A stretch of 64,000 nt of DNA from assembly GCA_039973685.1 (NCBI GenBank), contig JBDWKL010000043.1:62001-126000 (forward strand). Direction: 5' to 3'. The position numbers and the translations under genes were made by a program. Below are positions 17,995 through 26,383 of the stretch, piece after piece. The number at the start of each line of letters is the position of its first letter. Position 1 is the stretch's first letter. The stretch is from Hyphomicrobiales bacterium (GTDB taxonomy: Bacteria; Pseudomonadota; Alphaproteobacteria; Rhizobiales; JACESI01). The notes under the pieces are model-generated. The model was not told the origin of the DNA and did not search any database. It worked only from the letters and a program-made list of their open reading frames with translations.

Positions 17995-18696
17995 TTAGAT
18001 CGCCAAGTATGCCTCTTGAATGGAAGGATCTTTATCAAGATCTTCAAATGTTCCGTCAAAACGCTTTTCACCGCTCTCGATGATGATCGCTCTATCTGCA
18101 ACCAGTCTGGCGAAGTGTAAATTTTGCTCCGAAAGAACGACGGTTAAGCCTTCCGCTTTAATTTTCAAAATGGTCTCGGCCATCTGTTCAACAATCACAG
18201 GCGCAATGCCCTCAGAAGGTTCATCAAGCAGCAAGCACATAGGATTGCCCATCAGCGTGCGCGCAATCGTCAACATTTGCTGTTCACCGCCCGAAAGGTG
18301 TTTCCCGCGATTTTGGCGTCGCTCGCTCAGGTTGGGAAAGAGTTCAAATAAAATCTCTTGTGTCCATTGCGGATAACCCTCACGCGCGGGTTGGCGTCCA
18401 ACTTCCAAGTTTTCTAGGATTGTCAGATCAGTAAAGATTCTCCGTTCTTCAGGCACATAACCCAAACCACGTTTCGCGATCTGGTGCGGTGCTTTGTTGG
18501 AGATATTCTGCCCATCAAATTTCACTGTACCCGTTTTAGGGCGCACCAGTTGCATGATGGATTTCATCGTTGTGGTTTTGCCAGCACCATTGCGGCCCAA
18601 GAGAGACACGACCTCGCCTTTGTTTATTTCGAAACTCAGGTTATTGAGAATGTGTGCTTTTCCGTAATAACTATTGATGTCTTGAAGCTCGATCAT
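17995..18696 (-). CDS. livF: branched-chain-type ABC transporter ATP-binding protein LivF
   Basis: 233 residues, normal for LivF. Walker A GRNGAGKTTTMK is at about residues 35-46, followed by YVPEERRIF, the signature LSGGEQQM, Walker B CLLLDEPSEGIAP and the switch His in VVLSEQNLHFA. It is the last gene of livK-livHM-livG-livF and overlaps livG by 4 bases. The Liv/HAAT class imports branched-chain amino acids, amides or aromatic acids. A TTAGTATGC motif ahead of livK is shared with the nicotinate-pathway promoters, so the transporter probably carries nicotinate or a derivative. Confidence 0.95.
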   Translation of the reverse strand: MIELQDINSYYGKAHILNNLSFEINKGEVVSLLGRNGAGKTTTMKSIMQLVRPKTGTVKFDGQNISNKAPHQIAKRGLGYVPEERRIFTDLTILENLEVGRQPAREGYPQWTQEILFELFPNLSERRQNRGKHLSGGEQQMLTIARTLMGNPMCLLLDEPSEGIAPVIVEQMAETILKIKAEGLTVVLSEQNLHFARLVADRAIIIESGEKRFDGTFEDLDKDPSIQEAYLAI

Positions 18697-19466
18697 GCCC
18701 CATCCTCTTCATCTTCATAGAGGCTGCCGCCGCCGAGATATACTTCTTTTACGCGCTCATTGTTCTTGATTTCCTCAACACTGCCATCCGCGATGAGCTC
18801 ACCACGATTGAGAACCATAATGCGATGGGAGTGAGCAAAAACAACATCCATGTCATGTTCAGTAAATAGAACTGATATGTTCTTGTTCGCAACGATATCC
18901 GACGTTAACTGCATAAGGCTTTCACGCTCGGTTGGCGCCATGCCCGCTGTCGGTTCATCCATGAGGAGTAAGTGCGGGTCATGGCAAAGCGCGATGGCAA
19001 GCTCTAAGCGCTTCAAATCACCGTAAGCAAGCACAGCGCAATGACGTTCCGCCTGATCAGCTAGATTGACCAAATCTAACAATTCCAGCGCGCGGTCTTT
19101 GTACATTTTGTGCGCATAAGAGAACATTGAAAACACCTTGCGATGATGCGAAATCAACGCCATTTGGACATTTTCAACAACCGTCATGGACGAATATGTA
19201 CCGGTGATTTGGAAAGTTCGACCGATACCCTTGCGCCAAATTTGCCGTGTCAAAAGTTTGTCGATGTTTTTGCCTTCAAAAAACACTTCACCTTTTGTTG
19301 GTTTCAACTGGCCCATCAGCATATTAAAACACGTACTCTTGCCCGCACCGTTCGGTCCAATCAGCGCTAAGAGTTCTCCGCGCTTCAAGTCGAAGGAAAC
19401 ATTATCGACCGCTTTGATACCACCAAATGACTTGGAGAGGTTTTTGACTTCTAACAATGAGGTCAT
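18693..19466 (-). CDS. livG: branched-chain-type ABC transporter ATP-binding protein LivG
   Basis: 257 residues. Walker A GPNGAGKSTCFN, the LivG-specific RKGIGRTFQITGTYSSMTV, signature AYGDLKRLELAIALC, Walker B LLLMDEPTAGMAP and switch VLFTEHDMDVVF are all visible. The signature reads AYGDLKR in place of LSGGQ-like, as is usual in LivG. It overlaps livHM and livF by 4 bases each. With LivF it forms the cytoplasmic ATPase pair for the fused LivHM permease. Confidence 0.95.
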   Translation of the reverse strand: MTSLLEVKNLSKSFGGIKAVDNVSFDLKRGELLALIGPNGAGKSTCFNMLMGQLKPTKGEVFFEGKNIDKLLTRQIWRKGIGRTFQITGTYSSMTVVENVQMALISHHRKVFSMFSYAHKMYKDRALELLDLVNLADQAERHCAVLAYGDLKRLELAIALCHDPHLLLMDEPTAGMAPTERESLMQLTSDIVANKNISVLFTEHDMDVVFAHSHRIMVLNRGELIADGSVEEIKNNERVKEVYLGGGSLYEDEEDGA

Positions 19467-21325
19467 TTTGTTTCTCCCTCTGCGCGCATCCAGCCAATAC
19501 GTTCTAACGTTTTGCGTAGAGTGCCGACGATGCCTTCTGGAGCCAAAATGACCACGAAGATGATGAGCAAACCAAGCGTCAAACGCCAGTACTCAAATCG
19601 TGTGATTATGTCTTTGACATATTCAAGAGACGCAGCACCGACAACCGCGCCTGAAAGTGTTTTCACACCGCCCAAGAATATAACGATGAGCGCGTCAAAT
19701 GATCGGCCGACTTCCAATTCTGTTGGGAAAATACTTCCCTTTGAAAAGACAAACAAAGCACCGGACAAACCAGCCATCGCGCCGACAAGTGTAATGGCGA
19801 ACAACTGAACACGCTTTGTGTTTATGCCTGTTGCTTCTGCCTGCCTCGCGGAATCTCGAGATGCTCGTAATGCGTAGCCAAAAGGTGAGTGTGCAACATG
19901 GCGCAAGAACAGGATACCACCAATTGCGAACACCAAAGTGAAGTAATAGTAAGGCGTGGTGCTGTTCAACCAATCTGACGGCCAAATATTCACGAGGCCA
20001 TCATCCCCACCAGTCACCTCGCCCCACTGATACACAAGCGACCAAACCAGCTGAGCAAATGCGAGCGTTAGCATTGCAAAATACACACCTGTCAGTCGTA
20101 GGCACAACCAACCAATTATAACGGCCCCCATAGCAGCGCCAACGGGTGCCAAAAGAAATGCAACCTCCATTGGCGTATCTGAATAAGTTACGAAAAGTGC
20201 CGCCACATAAGCGCCTCCACCAAAGAAGACAGCATGACCAAAAGACACCAAGCCACCCAGCCCAAGCATGAAGTGCAGGCTGGCAGCGAAGAGGCAGAAT
20301 ATAAGAATATCTGCAATCAAGGTTTGTGAGAAGCTTGTGCCGAACACTGGCACGAATGCAAGAACAACAAGTAGTCCTGCAACCAACAATCGAACTGTTT
20401 TCCCAGCTGGCTTAATCGGACGCTCTGGCTCCCCTACTTGGCCATGTTCTCCAGCAGTTTCTTCGCGACCAAATAGACCATAAGGTTTAACCATGAGTAC
20501 CACACCCATAACCACGAACATCAAAACCAAGGTACTTTGTGGAAGATAGGTGACACCAAATACATTCAAGACAGAAATGATGACAGCAGCGATATAAGCG
20601 CCAGGCAACGACCCCATTCCGCCAATGACTACAACAACGAAGATGGCCGCTAGAATATTGAAATCCATCAACAGGTCGGCACCACCCTTAGGCAATTGTA
20701 TTGCACCACCTAACCCTGCCAAAAATGAACCGAGGAAGAACACACCTGTGAACAGCCACGCTTGGTTTACGCCCAAAGCGCCAACCATTTCGCGGTCTTG
20801 CGTCGCAGCCCGCACCAAGATGCCAACTCGGGTTTTCGCCATCAAGTACCATAAACTAAATAAGAAGAACGGCGTGATTGCTATTAAAGCTAAATCATAC
20901 AGCGGAACCGGTTCACCCAAGATGCGTACAACACCTTTTAAACCTGGGGCCCGCGGACCTAAAACATCGTCTGCACCAAACACAAACAAAGCGAGATCTT
21001 GGATCACAAGGATCACACCAAATGTCGCGACAAGCTGGAAGAGTTCTGGCGCTCTATAAACAGGCCGGAGAACTAACATTTCCACTATGATACCGACGAC
21101 ACCGACGGCTAAGCCAGCCAGAAATATCGATGTCCAAAAACCAAATCCACCCGGCAAAATCTGCATGAAGGTGTAACCAAAATAGGCTCCCAACATGTAT
21201 AGCGACCCATGGGCGAAGTTGACGATACGTGTGACACCAAAGATTAGAGACAAGCCAGATGCAACAAGAAATAATGTCGCGGCGTTTGCTAAACCGGTGA
21301 TAAATTGTGCAAGAAATAGTTCCAT
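19463..21325 (-). CDS. fused LivH-LivM ABC permease
   Basis: 620 residues, the sum of the usual LivH (~290) and LivM (~310). Residues ~1-290 are LivH (LFLVASGLSLIFGVTRIVNFAHGSLY, VIGGMGSLPGAYIAAV). A hydrophilic linker (GREETAGEHGQVGEPERPIK) follows, then LivM (LHFMLGLGGLVSFGHAVFFGGGAY, FGYALRASRDSARQAEATGI, IFLGGVKTLSGAVVGA). There are about 16-18 membrane segments in all. Fusion is known in some HAAT systems but uncommon. No frameshift signs are seen; the linker is in frame and looks genuine. It sits between livK and livG. Confidence 0.93.
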   Translation of the reverse strand: MELFLAQFITGLANAATLFLVASGLSLIFGVTRIVNFAHGSLYMLGAYFGYTFMQILPGGFGFWTSIFLAGLAVGVVGIIVEMLVLRPVYRAPELFQLVATFGVILVIQDLALFVFGADDVLGPRAPGLKGVVRILGEPVPLYDLALIAITPFFLFSLWYLMAKTRVGILVRAATQDREMVGALGVNQAWLFTGVFFLGSFLAGLGGAIQLPKGGADLLMDFNILAAIFVVVVIGGMGSLPGAYIAAVIISVLNVFGVTYLPQSTLVLMFVVMGVVLMVKPYGLFGREETAGEHGQVGEPERPIKPAGKTVRLLVAGLLVVLAFVPVFGTSFSQTLIADILIFCLFAASLHFMLGLGGLVSFGHAVFFGGGAYVAALFVTYSDTPMEVAFLLAPVGAAMGAVIIGWLCLRLTGVYFAMLTLAFAQLVWSLVYQWGEVTGGDDGLVNIWPSDWLNSTTPYYYFTLVFAIGGILFLRHVAHSPFGYALRASRDSARQAEATGINTKRVQLFAITLVGAMAGLSGALFVFSKGSIFPTELEVGRSFDALIVIFLGGVKTLSGAVVGAASLEYVKDIITRFEYWRLTLGLLIIFVVILAPEGIVGTLRKTLERIGWMRAEGETK

Positions 21326-21349
21326 CCGGGCATCACTCTATGAAGTTTA

Positions 21350-21384
21350 GAAAAGGACACCCGAACGATTTAGTCGCCCGGGTG
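21350..21384 (-). terminator. intercistronic hairpin between livK and livHM
   Basis: On the minus strand CACCCG and CGGGTG form a 6-bp GC stem, followed by TCCTTTTC, between the livK stop and the livHM start. A second inverted repeat, CTAACTAA-GA-TTAGTTAG (21398-21415), covers the livK stop codon itself. Such partial terminators let the binding protein be made in excess over the permease. Confidence 0.6.
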
Positions 21385-21407
21385 CAAGGTTTCTCAGCTA
21401 ACTAAGA

Positions 21408-22622
21408 TTAGTTAGAAGCTGGACGTAGAGACTTCACTTCTTCATCAGAAAGTGTGTAGTCACCGCCATTTTTATAAGACCAATCAACCACAACGCCGGA
21501 GCCGTCTTTGAGGCCGATTTTGCCTACATAAGCGCCCATTGTGGACTGGTTGTCTTGTTCACGATACTTGATGTTGCCAACTGGCGAAGCCAATTCGAGA
21601 CCTTTGAAAGCACTGACAAGAGCTTCAGTATCTGTTGACCCTGCTTTCTTGATTGCAGCGGCAACTGACTGAATAGTCATATAACCAACAAGCGAACCCA
21701 ACTTAGGGCTTTCACCGTGTTTTGCTTGATAGTCATCAACAAAAGCTTTGCTCGGTCCATCTGTAAAGTCGTACCATGGGTAACCCGTTACATTCCAACC
21801 AACTGGCGCTTCATCTTTAAGTGGCTCTAGGTACTCTGGTTCTCCAGTCAAAAGACCGAAAACTTCGCGACCGTCAAACAAACCACGTGTTGTGCCTTCG
21901 CGTACAAATTTGGCCAAATCACCACCAAACGTAACATTGTAGATGGCATCTGGTTTAGCGCGTTCGATCGCTTGTGCTTCAGCACCAGCATCAATTTTGA
22001 AGAGTGCAGGCCATTGCTCAGCGACAAATTTAGCGTCTGGCTTCAGCTTAAGTAGAGCTTTTTTGAATGCTGCAACAGCGTCTTTACCGTAAGCATAGTT
22101 CGGTGCAATCGTTGCGAATGTTTTAGCGTCTGATTTAGCTGCAACTTCAGCAAGCATTGATGCTTGCATGTAAGTTGAACTGCGCAAACGGTACGTATAT
22201 TTGTTACCCTTTGCCCAAGTCAGACCATCTGCCAAAGGCTCAGATGCAAGATAAAGTACTTTTTTCTCTGCTGCATAAGACGATATTGCCAAACCAACGT
22301 GCGAGAAAATAGAACCAGTGAGCATAACGGCGCCGTCACGGGTTACTAACTCTTCAGCAATTTTAACCGCTTCACCAGGCTTACCTTGGTCATCGCGATA
22401 GATTACTTCCAAAGGTTTTCCGAGCAAACCACCAGCAGCATTCACTTGCTCAATGGCCAATTCCATTCCCTTTTTATAAGGAACAGCAAAAGCAGCAAGG
22501 CGCTTAAAGTGGTTGATTTCACCAATTTTAATTGTGTCTGCAGCATTAGCAAAACTCGACGCAACAACAACTGCTGCACCAGTTAAAGCTGAGGTTAAAA
22601 AATTCCTCAAATTAATCTTCAT
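21408..22622 (-). CDS. periplasmic substrate-binding protein of the Liv-type transporter
   Basis: 404 residues from MKINLRNFLTSALTG, which has GGGAG seven to eight bases upstream; the in-frame region before it is non-coding. It has a Sec signal peptide (AAVVVASSFANAAD, cleavage after ANA). The mature protein has the Peripla_BP_6 fold: IKIGEINHFKRLAAFAVPYKKG, VIYRDDQGKPGEAVKIAEEL and ILTGEPEYLEPLKDEAP-type stretches. Ligands of this class include amino acids and aromatic acids. The operator-like motif at 22720 links its control to the nicotinate genes, so nicotinate or 6-hydroxynicotinate is a reasonable candidate ligand (inference). Confidence 0.9.
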   Translation of the reverse strand: MKINLRNFLTSALTGAAVVVASSFANAADTIKIGEINHFKRLAAFAVPYKKGMELAIEQVNAAGGLLGKPLEVIYRDDQGKPGEAVKIAEELVTRDGAVMLTGSIFSHVGLAISSYAAEKKVLYLASEPLADGLTWAKGNKYTYRLRSSTYMQASMLAEVAAKSDAKTFATIAPNYAYGKDAVAAFKKALLKLKPDAKFVAEQWPALFKIDAGAEAQAIERAKPDAIYNVTFGGDLAKFVREGTTRGLFDGREVFGLLTGEPEYLEPLKDEAPVGWNVTGYPWYDFTDGPSKAFVDDYQAKHGESPKLGSLVGYMTIQSVAAAIKKAGSTDTEALVSAFKGLELASPVGNIKYREQDNQSTMGAYVGKIGLKDGSGVVVDWSYKNGGDYTLSDEEVKSLRPASN

Positions 22623-22719
22623 ATTCTTTCTCCCTTTCCAGTTAAGCGAAGCAAGATTGCTCGCCTTTAACATACAACTCAAACTGATCAAAACCAGCTA
22701 AATTCCCTCGTTCAATATG

Positions 22720-22737
22720 TTAGTATGCAAATGATAA
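22720..22737. promoter_or_regulatory. TTAGYATRC operator copy, upstream of livK
   Basis: TTAGTATGCAAATGATAA lies 98 bases upstream of the livK ATG. The same pattern (TTAG-Y-AT-R-C followed by an A-rich half) occurs at 32164, 32352 and 33854, in front of the other nicotinate-block transcription units. The neighbouring MarR-type regulator is the likely binder. Confidence 0.65.
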
Positions 22738-22806
22738 TATGTAAATAAGCAACTTGCAAAAGTGCCTCTCATCAAAATACATCCAGTTGACTGAAACGTA
22801 AGGTCT

Positions 22807-23385
22807 TTACCTCAAACCATCCTCGCCAATTGCATCACTAGCCTCAAGACCGCCAACTCTCGGCAATGGTCGACCAGAATCTGTAACGGCGATTGCAACC
22901 AAAATTTCGTTAGCGCGCGGTGCATCGTTTATCCGCACTTCCATCCCATCAAAATGCGAGCGAACGTAAGCCGCATCTTTATGGCCAAGCGGTATATCCA
23001 ACGGATGGCCCATTGCGCCCATTTTCTTTGAAGACGGAACCAATGCGGCACCCTTTTCAACTTCAGCACGAAGAGGCTTGCCCATTCTTGGATGAAGAAT
23101 GGCGGCGGCGTGTTCCAACTCACCGTTCTCACCAACTAGCGCTGCTTTACCGTAACTCTCTGCTTGTTCCGGTTTAATGCCGAGCGCCTCAACGCACTTT
23201 TGGCCAAGAAGACCACCAAGTTTTTCACCAATCACCATGAGATCTTCCAGATCAGCCTGAAACTTACCTGCAAAGGGATTGTCAATAACCGCGATCGCTG
23301 CTGCCCGTCTTGTCGGCGGATCAATCGTTTCACCAATTTCAATATGCGTATCTTCGACGGTTGTTACAATTTTGCGAATTTTCAT
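22807..23385 (-). CDS. DUF1185 'amino acid synthesis' family protein, copy 1
   Basis: 192 residues, full length for PF06684. Conserved stretches are AVIDNPFAGKFQADLEDL, ESYGKAALVGENGELEHAAA, VPSSKKMGAMGHPLDIPL and VRSHFDGMEVRINDAPRANEI, ending with EASDAIGEDGLR. The biochemical function of the family is not established despite its database name. It overlaps the second paralogue by 4 bases and is the last gene of the operon that starts with the aldehyde oxidoreductase. Pairing with a paralogue of nearly equal length suggests a heteromeric complex. Its location inside a nicotinate-pathway operon makes it a candidate for an unassigned step such as decarboxylation of 2-formylglutarate. Confidence 0.85.
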   Translation of the reverse strand: MKIRKIVTTVEDTHIEIGETIDPPTRRAAAIAVIDNPFAGKFQADLEDLMVIGEKLGGLLGQKCVEALGIKPEQAESYGKAALVGENGELEHAAAILHPRMGKPLRAEVEKGAALVPSSKKMGAMGHPLDIPLGHKDAAYVRSHFDGMEVRINDAPRANEILVAIAVTDSGRPLPRVGGLEASDAIGEDGLR

Positions 23386-23966
23386 CTTAAGCCATCCTCA
23401 CCTATGATGTCAGCAGCAGCAAGGCCACCAGCACGGTTATGAATACGCGGACCTGTCGTCATGACCAAAATCACCATCATTTCATCAGCGCGCGGCGCGT
23501 CATTAATGCCAACTTCGATGGAATCGAAATGAGAGCGCACATAAGAGGCATTGCAGTGCGTGACAGGCACATCAATGCGGGTTCCCATTCCACCCACTTT
23601 TTTGCTTGAAGGCACAATTGCATTGGACGCTGGCAGATGTTCACGCATCGAATATCCGCCGGGTGCATGCCACAAAGCGCCATGTTCAAGCTCGCCCGCC
23701 TCACCAACAATCGCCGCCTTACCGTAGCCTTCAACAATAGAGCCATCGCCACCAAGCGATTCAATTAGCTGCTTCGCCATAGACATACCAAGCGGCTTAA
23801 GATCGTCAATGAAACCGATGATTTCTTCAACATACTTACCAGCAAATGGGTTTTGAATAACGGCTGCAGCTGTTGCTCTTCTCAAAGGCACATTAGAAAC
23901 TGGGCCTCCTTCGTGGAAAATTTCTTCCACAGTGACAAACCGTTTTCTGACGATAACTTCAGGCAT
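23382..23966 (-). CDS. DUF1185 'amino acid synthesis' family protein, copy 2
   Basis: 194 residues. It aligns end to end with the preceding paralogue: AVIQNPFAGKYVEEIIGF, EGYGKAAIVGEAGELEHGA, VPSSKKVGGMGTRIDVPV, VRSHFDSIEVGINDAPRADEM and ADIIGEDGLR. Copy 2 has His where copy 1 has His or Asp around residue 140 (THCNASYVRSHFD against GHKDAAYVRSHFD). Gene duplication followed by joint retention argues for distinct roles in one complex. It overlaps the UPF0280 gene by 8 bases. Confidence 0.85.
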   Translation of the reverse strand: MPEVIVRKRFVTVEEIFHEGGPVSNVPLRRATAAAVIQNPFAGKYVEEIIGFIDDLKPLGMSMAKQLIESLGGDGSIVEGYGKAAIVGEAGELEHGALWHAPGGYSMREHLPASNAIVPSSKKVGGMGTRIDVPVTHCNASYVRSHFDSIEVGINDAPRADEMMVILVMTTGPRIHNRAGGLAAADIIGEDGLR

Positions 23967-24888
23967 AAACTAACTCCTTTGATGCCATGTTAGATGGGTG
24001 ACTAGTTTCACCTCTAAGGACATTTTGGCAGGCGCCCTGATTAAATGTTTGACCGCGCAAATTTGCGAAGACTGCCTCTATATGGCCGTGCCCAATCATT
24101 GAGCTTGCTAACGCTCGGCCTCGGCTCAACGCCAATTCAATCTCGTGATCCTGTAACATACCCACAGCGACCGTCACTGGTCTATGACCTAAATCAGAAT
24201 CGGGAGAAAGTTCACTTGCAGGGACACGCGTTATTTCAGCATGATTGGGTAAATCAATGGCATTCGCAATAAGGGTTGCCGCCACATCCGCGCTCGCGGC
24301 ATTCTTGGCCAGCACGGTCACCGCATCTGCAATGCCTAAAGAATGGCTTCGTCCTTGCCATCCACTGGTCGCGATGCCGCCCACCTTATGATCGCTTGCA
24401 ATATGCGCTTTTGACATGATCTCGCCTGTTTCAATATCGGCGCAAATCCCAATATCAAAATGGGCTTCGTTGGAAAGATACAACGCAATATCTCCACCAT
24501 TGTTTACGTAAGCACGTTCAAGGAAGGTTCCAGCTTTCATGGCAGCCAATATGTAATCAGCAACCGCTCCGGCGACTGATATCATGGGTGATGCAAACAA
24601 AGACCCAGCAATCTTCGACGTTGCTCGGTACATGTTCTGTGCAATTTCACCTTGCAAGATCGGTTGCGCTGGCCCGAGCGGTTTTCTCAAAATATCCAAC
24701 TCAACGACAAGGTTCGTTAAAACCGTTTCAAAAGCCGCTACTGCTTTTTGATAAGCCAAAGCAACTTGATCTGCATTGCCTGTGGCCTCAATGACTAAAT
24801 CTATAGGTCCATGCCTTAACGCAAACCGCTTCCCATCGGGTAGCCATCCTGTTTCGACATTCTCTGTAAATTTATTTGTCATCGACAT
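23959..24888 (-). CDS. UPF0280 family protein (ApbE-like fold)
   Basis: 309 residues. The stretches MISVAGAVADYILAAM, YVNNGGDIALYLS, GGIATSGWQGRSHSLGIADAVTVLAKNAA and ADVAATLIANAID match UPF0280. That family is related to ApbE flavin transferases by the NNGGD and ATSG motifs but usually lacks the complete FAD site. The role is unknown. It is located between hydroxynicotinate reductase and the DUF1185 pair in one operon, with a 4-base gap to the former. A flavin-loading or an enzymatic role in the pathway are both possible. Confidence 0.85.
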   Translation of the reverse strand: MSMTNKFTENVETGWLPDGKRFALRHGPIDLVIEATGNADQVALAYQKAVAAFETVLTNLVVELDILRKPLGPAQPILQGEIAQNMYRATSKIAGSLFASPMISVAGAVADYILAAMKAGTFLERAYVNNGGDIALYLSNEAHFDIGICADIETGEIMSKAHIASDHKVGGIATSGWQGRSHSLGIADAVTVLAKNAASADVAATLIANAIDLPNHAEITRVPASELSPDSDLGHRPVTVAVGMLQDHEIELALSRGRALASSMIGHGHIEAVFANLRGQTFNQGACQNVLRGETSHPSNMASKELVYA

Positions 24889-24892
24889 AAGC

Positions 24893-26383
24893 TCATTTTG
24901 CTACCACTGGCCATGCGTTATCGGCATGAGGTTCAACCTGTCTTTGCCCTTTTAACAGATGATCTTTTTGCAACCCTGTGCCGCCTGCAACAGCATCTTC
25001 AATTGGAATGATGTATTCCATATGGCCACCAAGCGCTTCAAAATCTTCACGGCGCATTGTGAATTCAATAGGTGCGACAAGCGCAGGTGTCGGGACATAA
25101 CCAAATGAATTATCCGGCATACGAGCGACATCAGACATGATGGTTATGCCACCACCAGGCCACCGATAGGCATCTGTGCCGCCACAGGTAACAGTGGTCA
25201 ATGCGGCTTGCGCCGACCGTGTTAATTTAACAGGGTTTTCCGTAACGCCTGCACGAAGCGAGCCACCTGCTCCGCCCATAAACAGGACGGAACATAATGC
25301 AGGTTCACAGTTTTCTTCAATGCGCTCAATTGAGTTTTGCAAACGATCAGGAATGTCTTTTTGAATTGGTTTTAAATCCGCATCCAATTCGTAATAGGCA
25401 AAGTGCTCGCCGGTTGTTGAAACCATCAACAGTGATTGCCCTTCAACCGCCACCTTGGCGTTGAAATCACCCAAAATCACCAACGGATCGTCAAGGTTTG
25501 TGCCGCCCCATCCTGTGCCCGGTCCAGCGACTTGAAAATACCGACCTGGAGTTGAACGGCGGCCCTTAATTTTTATGCCTGTTTCTTTCCATCCAATCAC
25601 TTTACCCGCTTGGTGTTCAGACATTACGCCTGTGATGTGGTCATCAACCACCACAACTTCATCAACGAGATCTTTCCATTGGGAGGCAAACATACCGACA
25701 GTTGCAGAACCACAACCAACCCGCATTCGCTCCTCAACAACGCCATTTATGATGGGAGCTTTATCTGCTTGGACGACAATTTCTGACCCTTCATCAATGG
25801 TAAGAGTAACGGCCTCACCGTTGCACAATGCCAATAGAGTTGAGCAGGTAACGCGGCCTTCTTTTTTGCCACCACCAGTAAGGTGATGCACACCACCGAG
25901 TGACAACATTTGAGAGCCGTATTCACCAGTCGTTACGTGGCCAATTGGCTCTCCATTTGCACGCACAAGATTGCGTTCAGGCCCAAGATGTCGATCTGTG
26001 TCGATTTTTACTTTTGCGCCGCAATAACTAAAGATACCTTCGGTCACGACGGTGATCATATCAACCCCGTCAACTTCACTAGAAACAATGAACGGCGCTG
26101 GTTTGTAATCTGGGTATGTTGTGCCAGCCCCGATAGCCGTTACAAACTGATCTTTCGGTTTGACGACGTTGCCATCCCAAGGCTTGTCCTCTTCAAGAAA
26201 AGGAACCACGTCACCACCGTCTTCTATGCGTCGTTCCAACACGACCAGCGGGTCAAGTCGAACTAAGTTGCCGCCTTCATTAGCATAGCGGTCACATGCA
26301 CCTGATTTCCCATCAGCGATATAACACATGACGGGGCACGCATCGCAGCGGATTTTTTCTGGTTTTACTGGAGCTTCAGTCAC
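24893..26383 (-). CDS. 6-hydroxynicotinate reductase, iron-sulfur protein
   Basis: 496 residues from a GTG start that follows the TAA of the dehydrogenase gene directly and has GGAG eight bases upstream. The N-terminal CDACPVMCYIADGKSGAC gives four Cys (13, 16, 20, 30) for a [4Fe-4S] cluster. The family is that of Eubacterium barkeri hydroxynicotinate reductase (EC 1.3.7.1), which uses reduced ferredoxin to convert 6-hydroxynicotinate to 1,4,5,6-tetrahydro-6-oxonicotinate. The family call rests on the Cys-rich N-terminus, the length and the neighbours: nicotinate dehydrogenase upstream, enamidase nearby and a ferredoxin in the operon. Other conserved-looking parts are TTGEYGSQMLSLGGVHHL, GPGTGWGGTNLDDP and YRWPGGGITIMSDV. 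Confidence 0.85.
   Translation of the reverse strand: MTEAPVKPEKIRCDACPVMCYIADGKSGACDRYANEGGNLVRLDPLVVLERRIEDGGDVVPFLEEDKPWDGNVVKPKDQFVTAIGAGTTYPDYKPAPFIVSSEVDGVDMITVVTEGIFSYCGAKVKIDTDRHLGPERNLVRANGEPIGHVTTGEYGSQMLSLGGVHHLTGGGKKEGRVTCSTLLALCNGEAVTLTIDEGSEIVVQADKAPIINGVVEERMRVGCGSATVGMFASQWKDLVDEVVVVDDHITGVMSEHQAGKVIGWKETGIKIKGRRSTPGRYFQVAGPGTGWGGTNLDDPLVILGDFNAKVAVEGQSLLMVSTTGEHFAYYELDADLKPIQKDIPDRLQNSIERIEENCEPALCSVLFMGGAGGSLRAGVTENPVKLTRSAQAALTTVTCGGTDAYRWPGGGITIMSDVARMPDNSFGYVPTPALVAPIEFTMRREDFEALGGHMEYIIPIEDAVAGGTGLQKDHLLKGQRQVEPHADNAWPVVAK

Noticed and set aside
22807-23966. DUF1185 pair as a recent tandem duplication
   Set aside because: The two proteins align end to end but differ at many positions, so the duplication is old and the copies have diverged.
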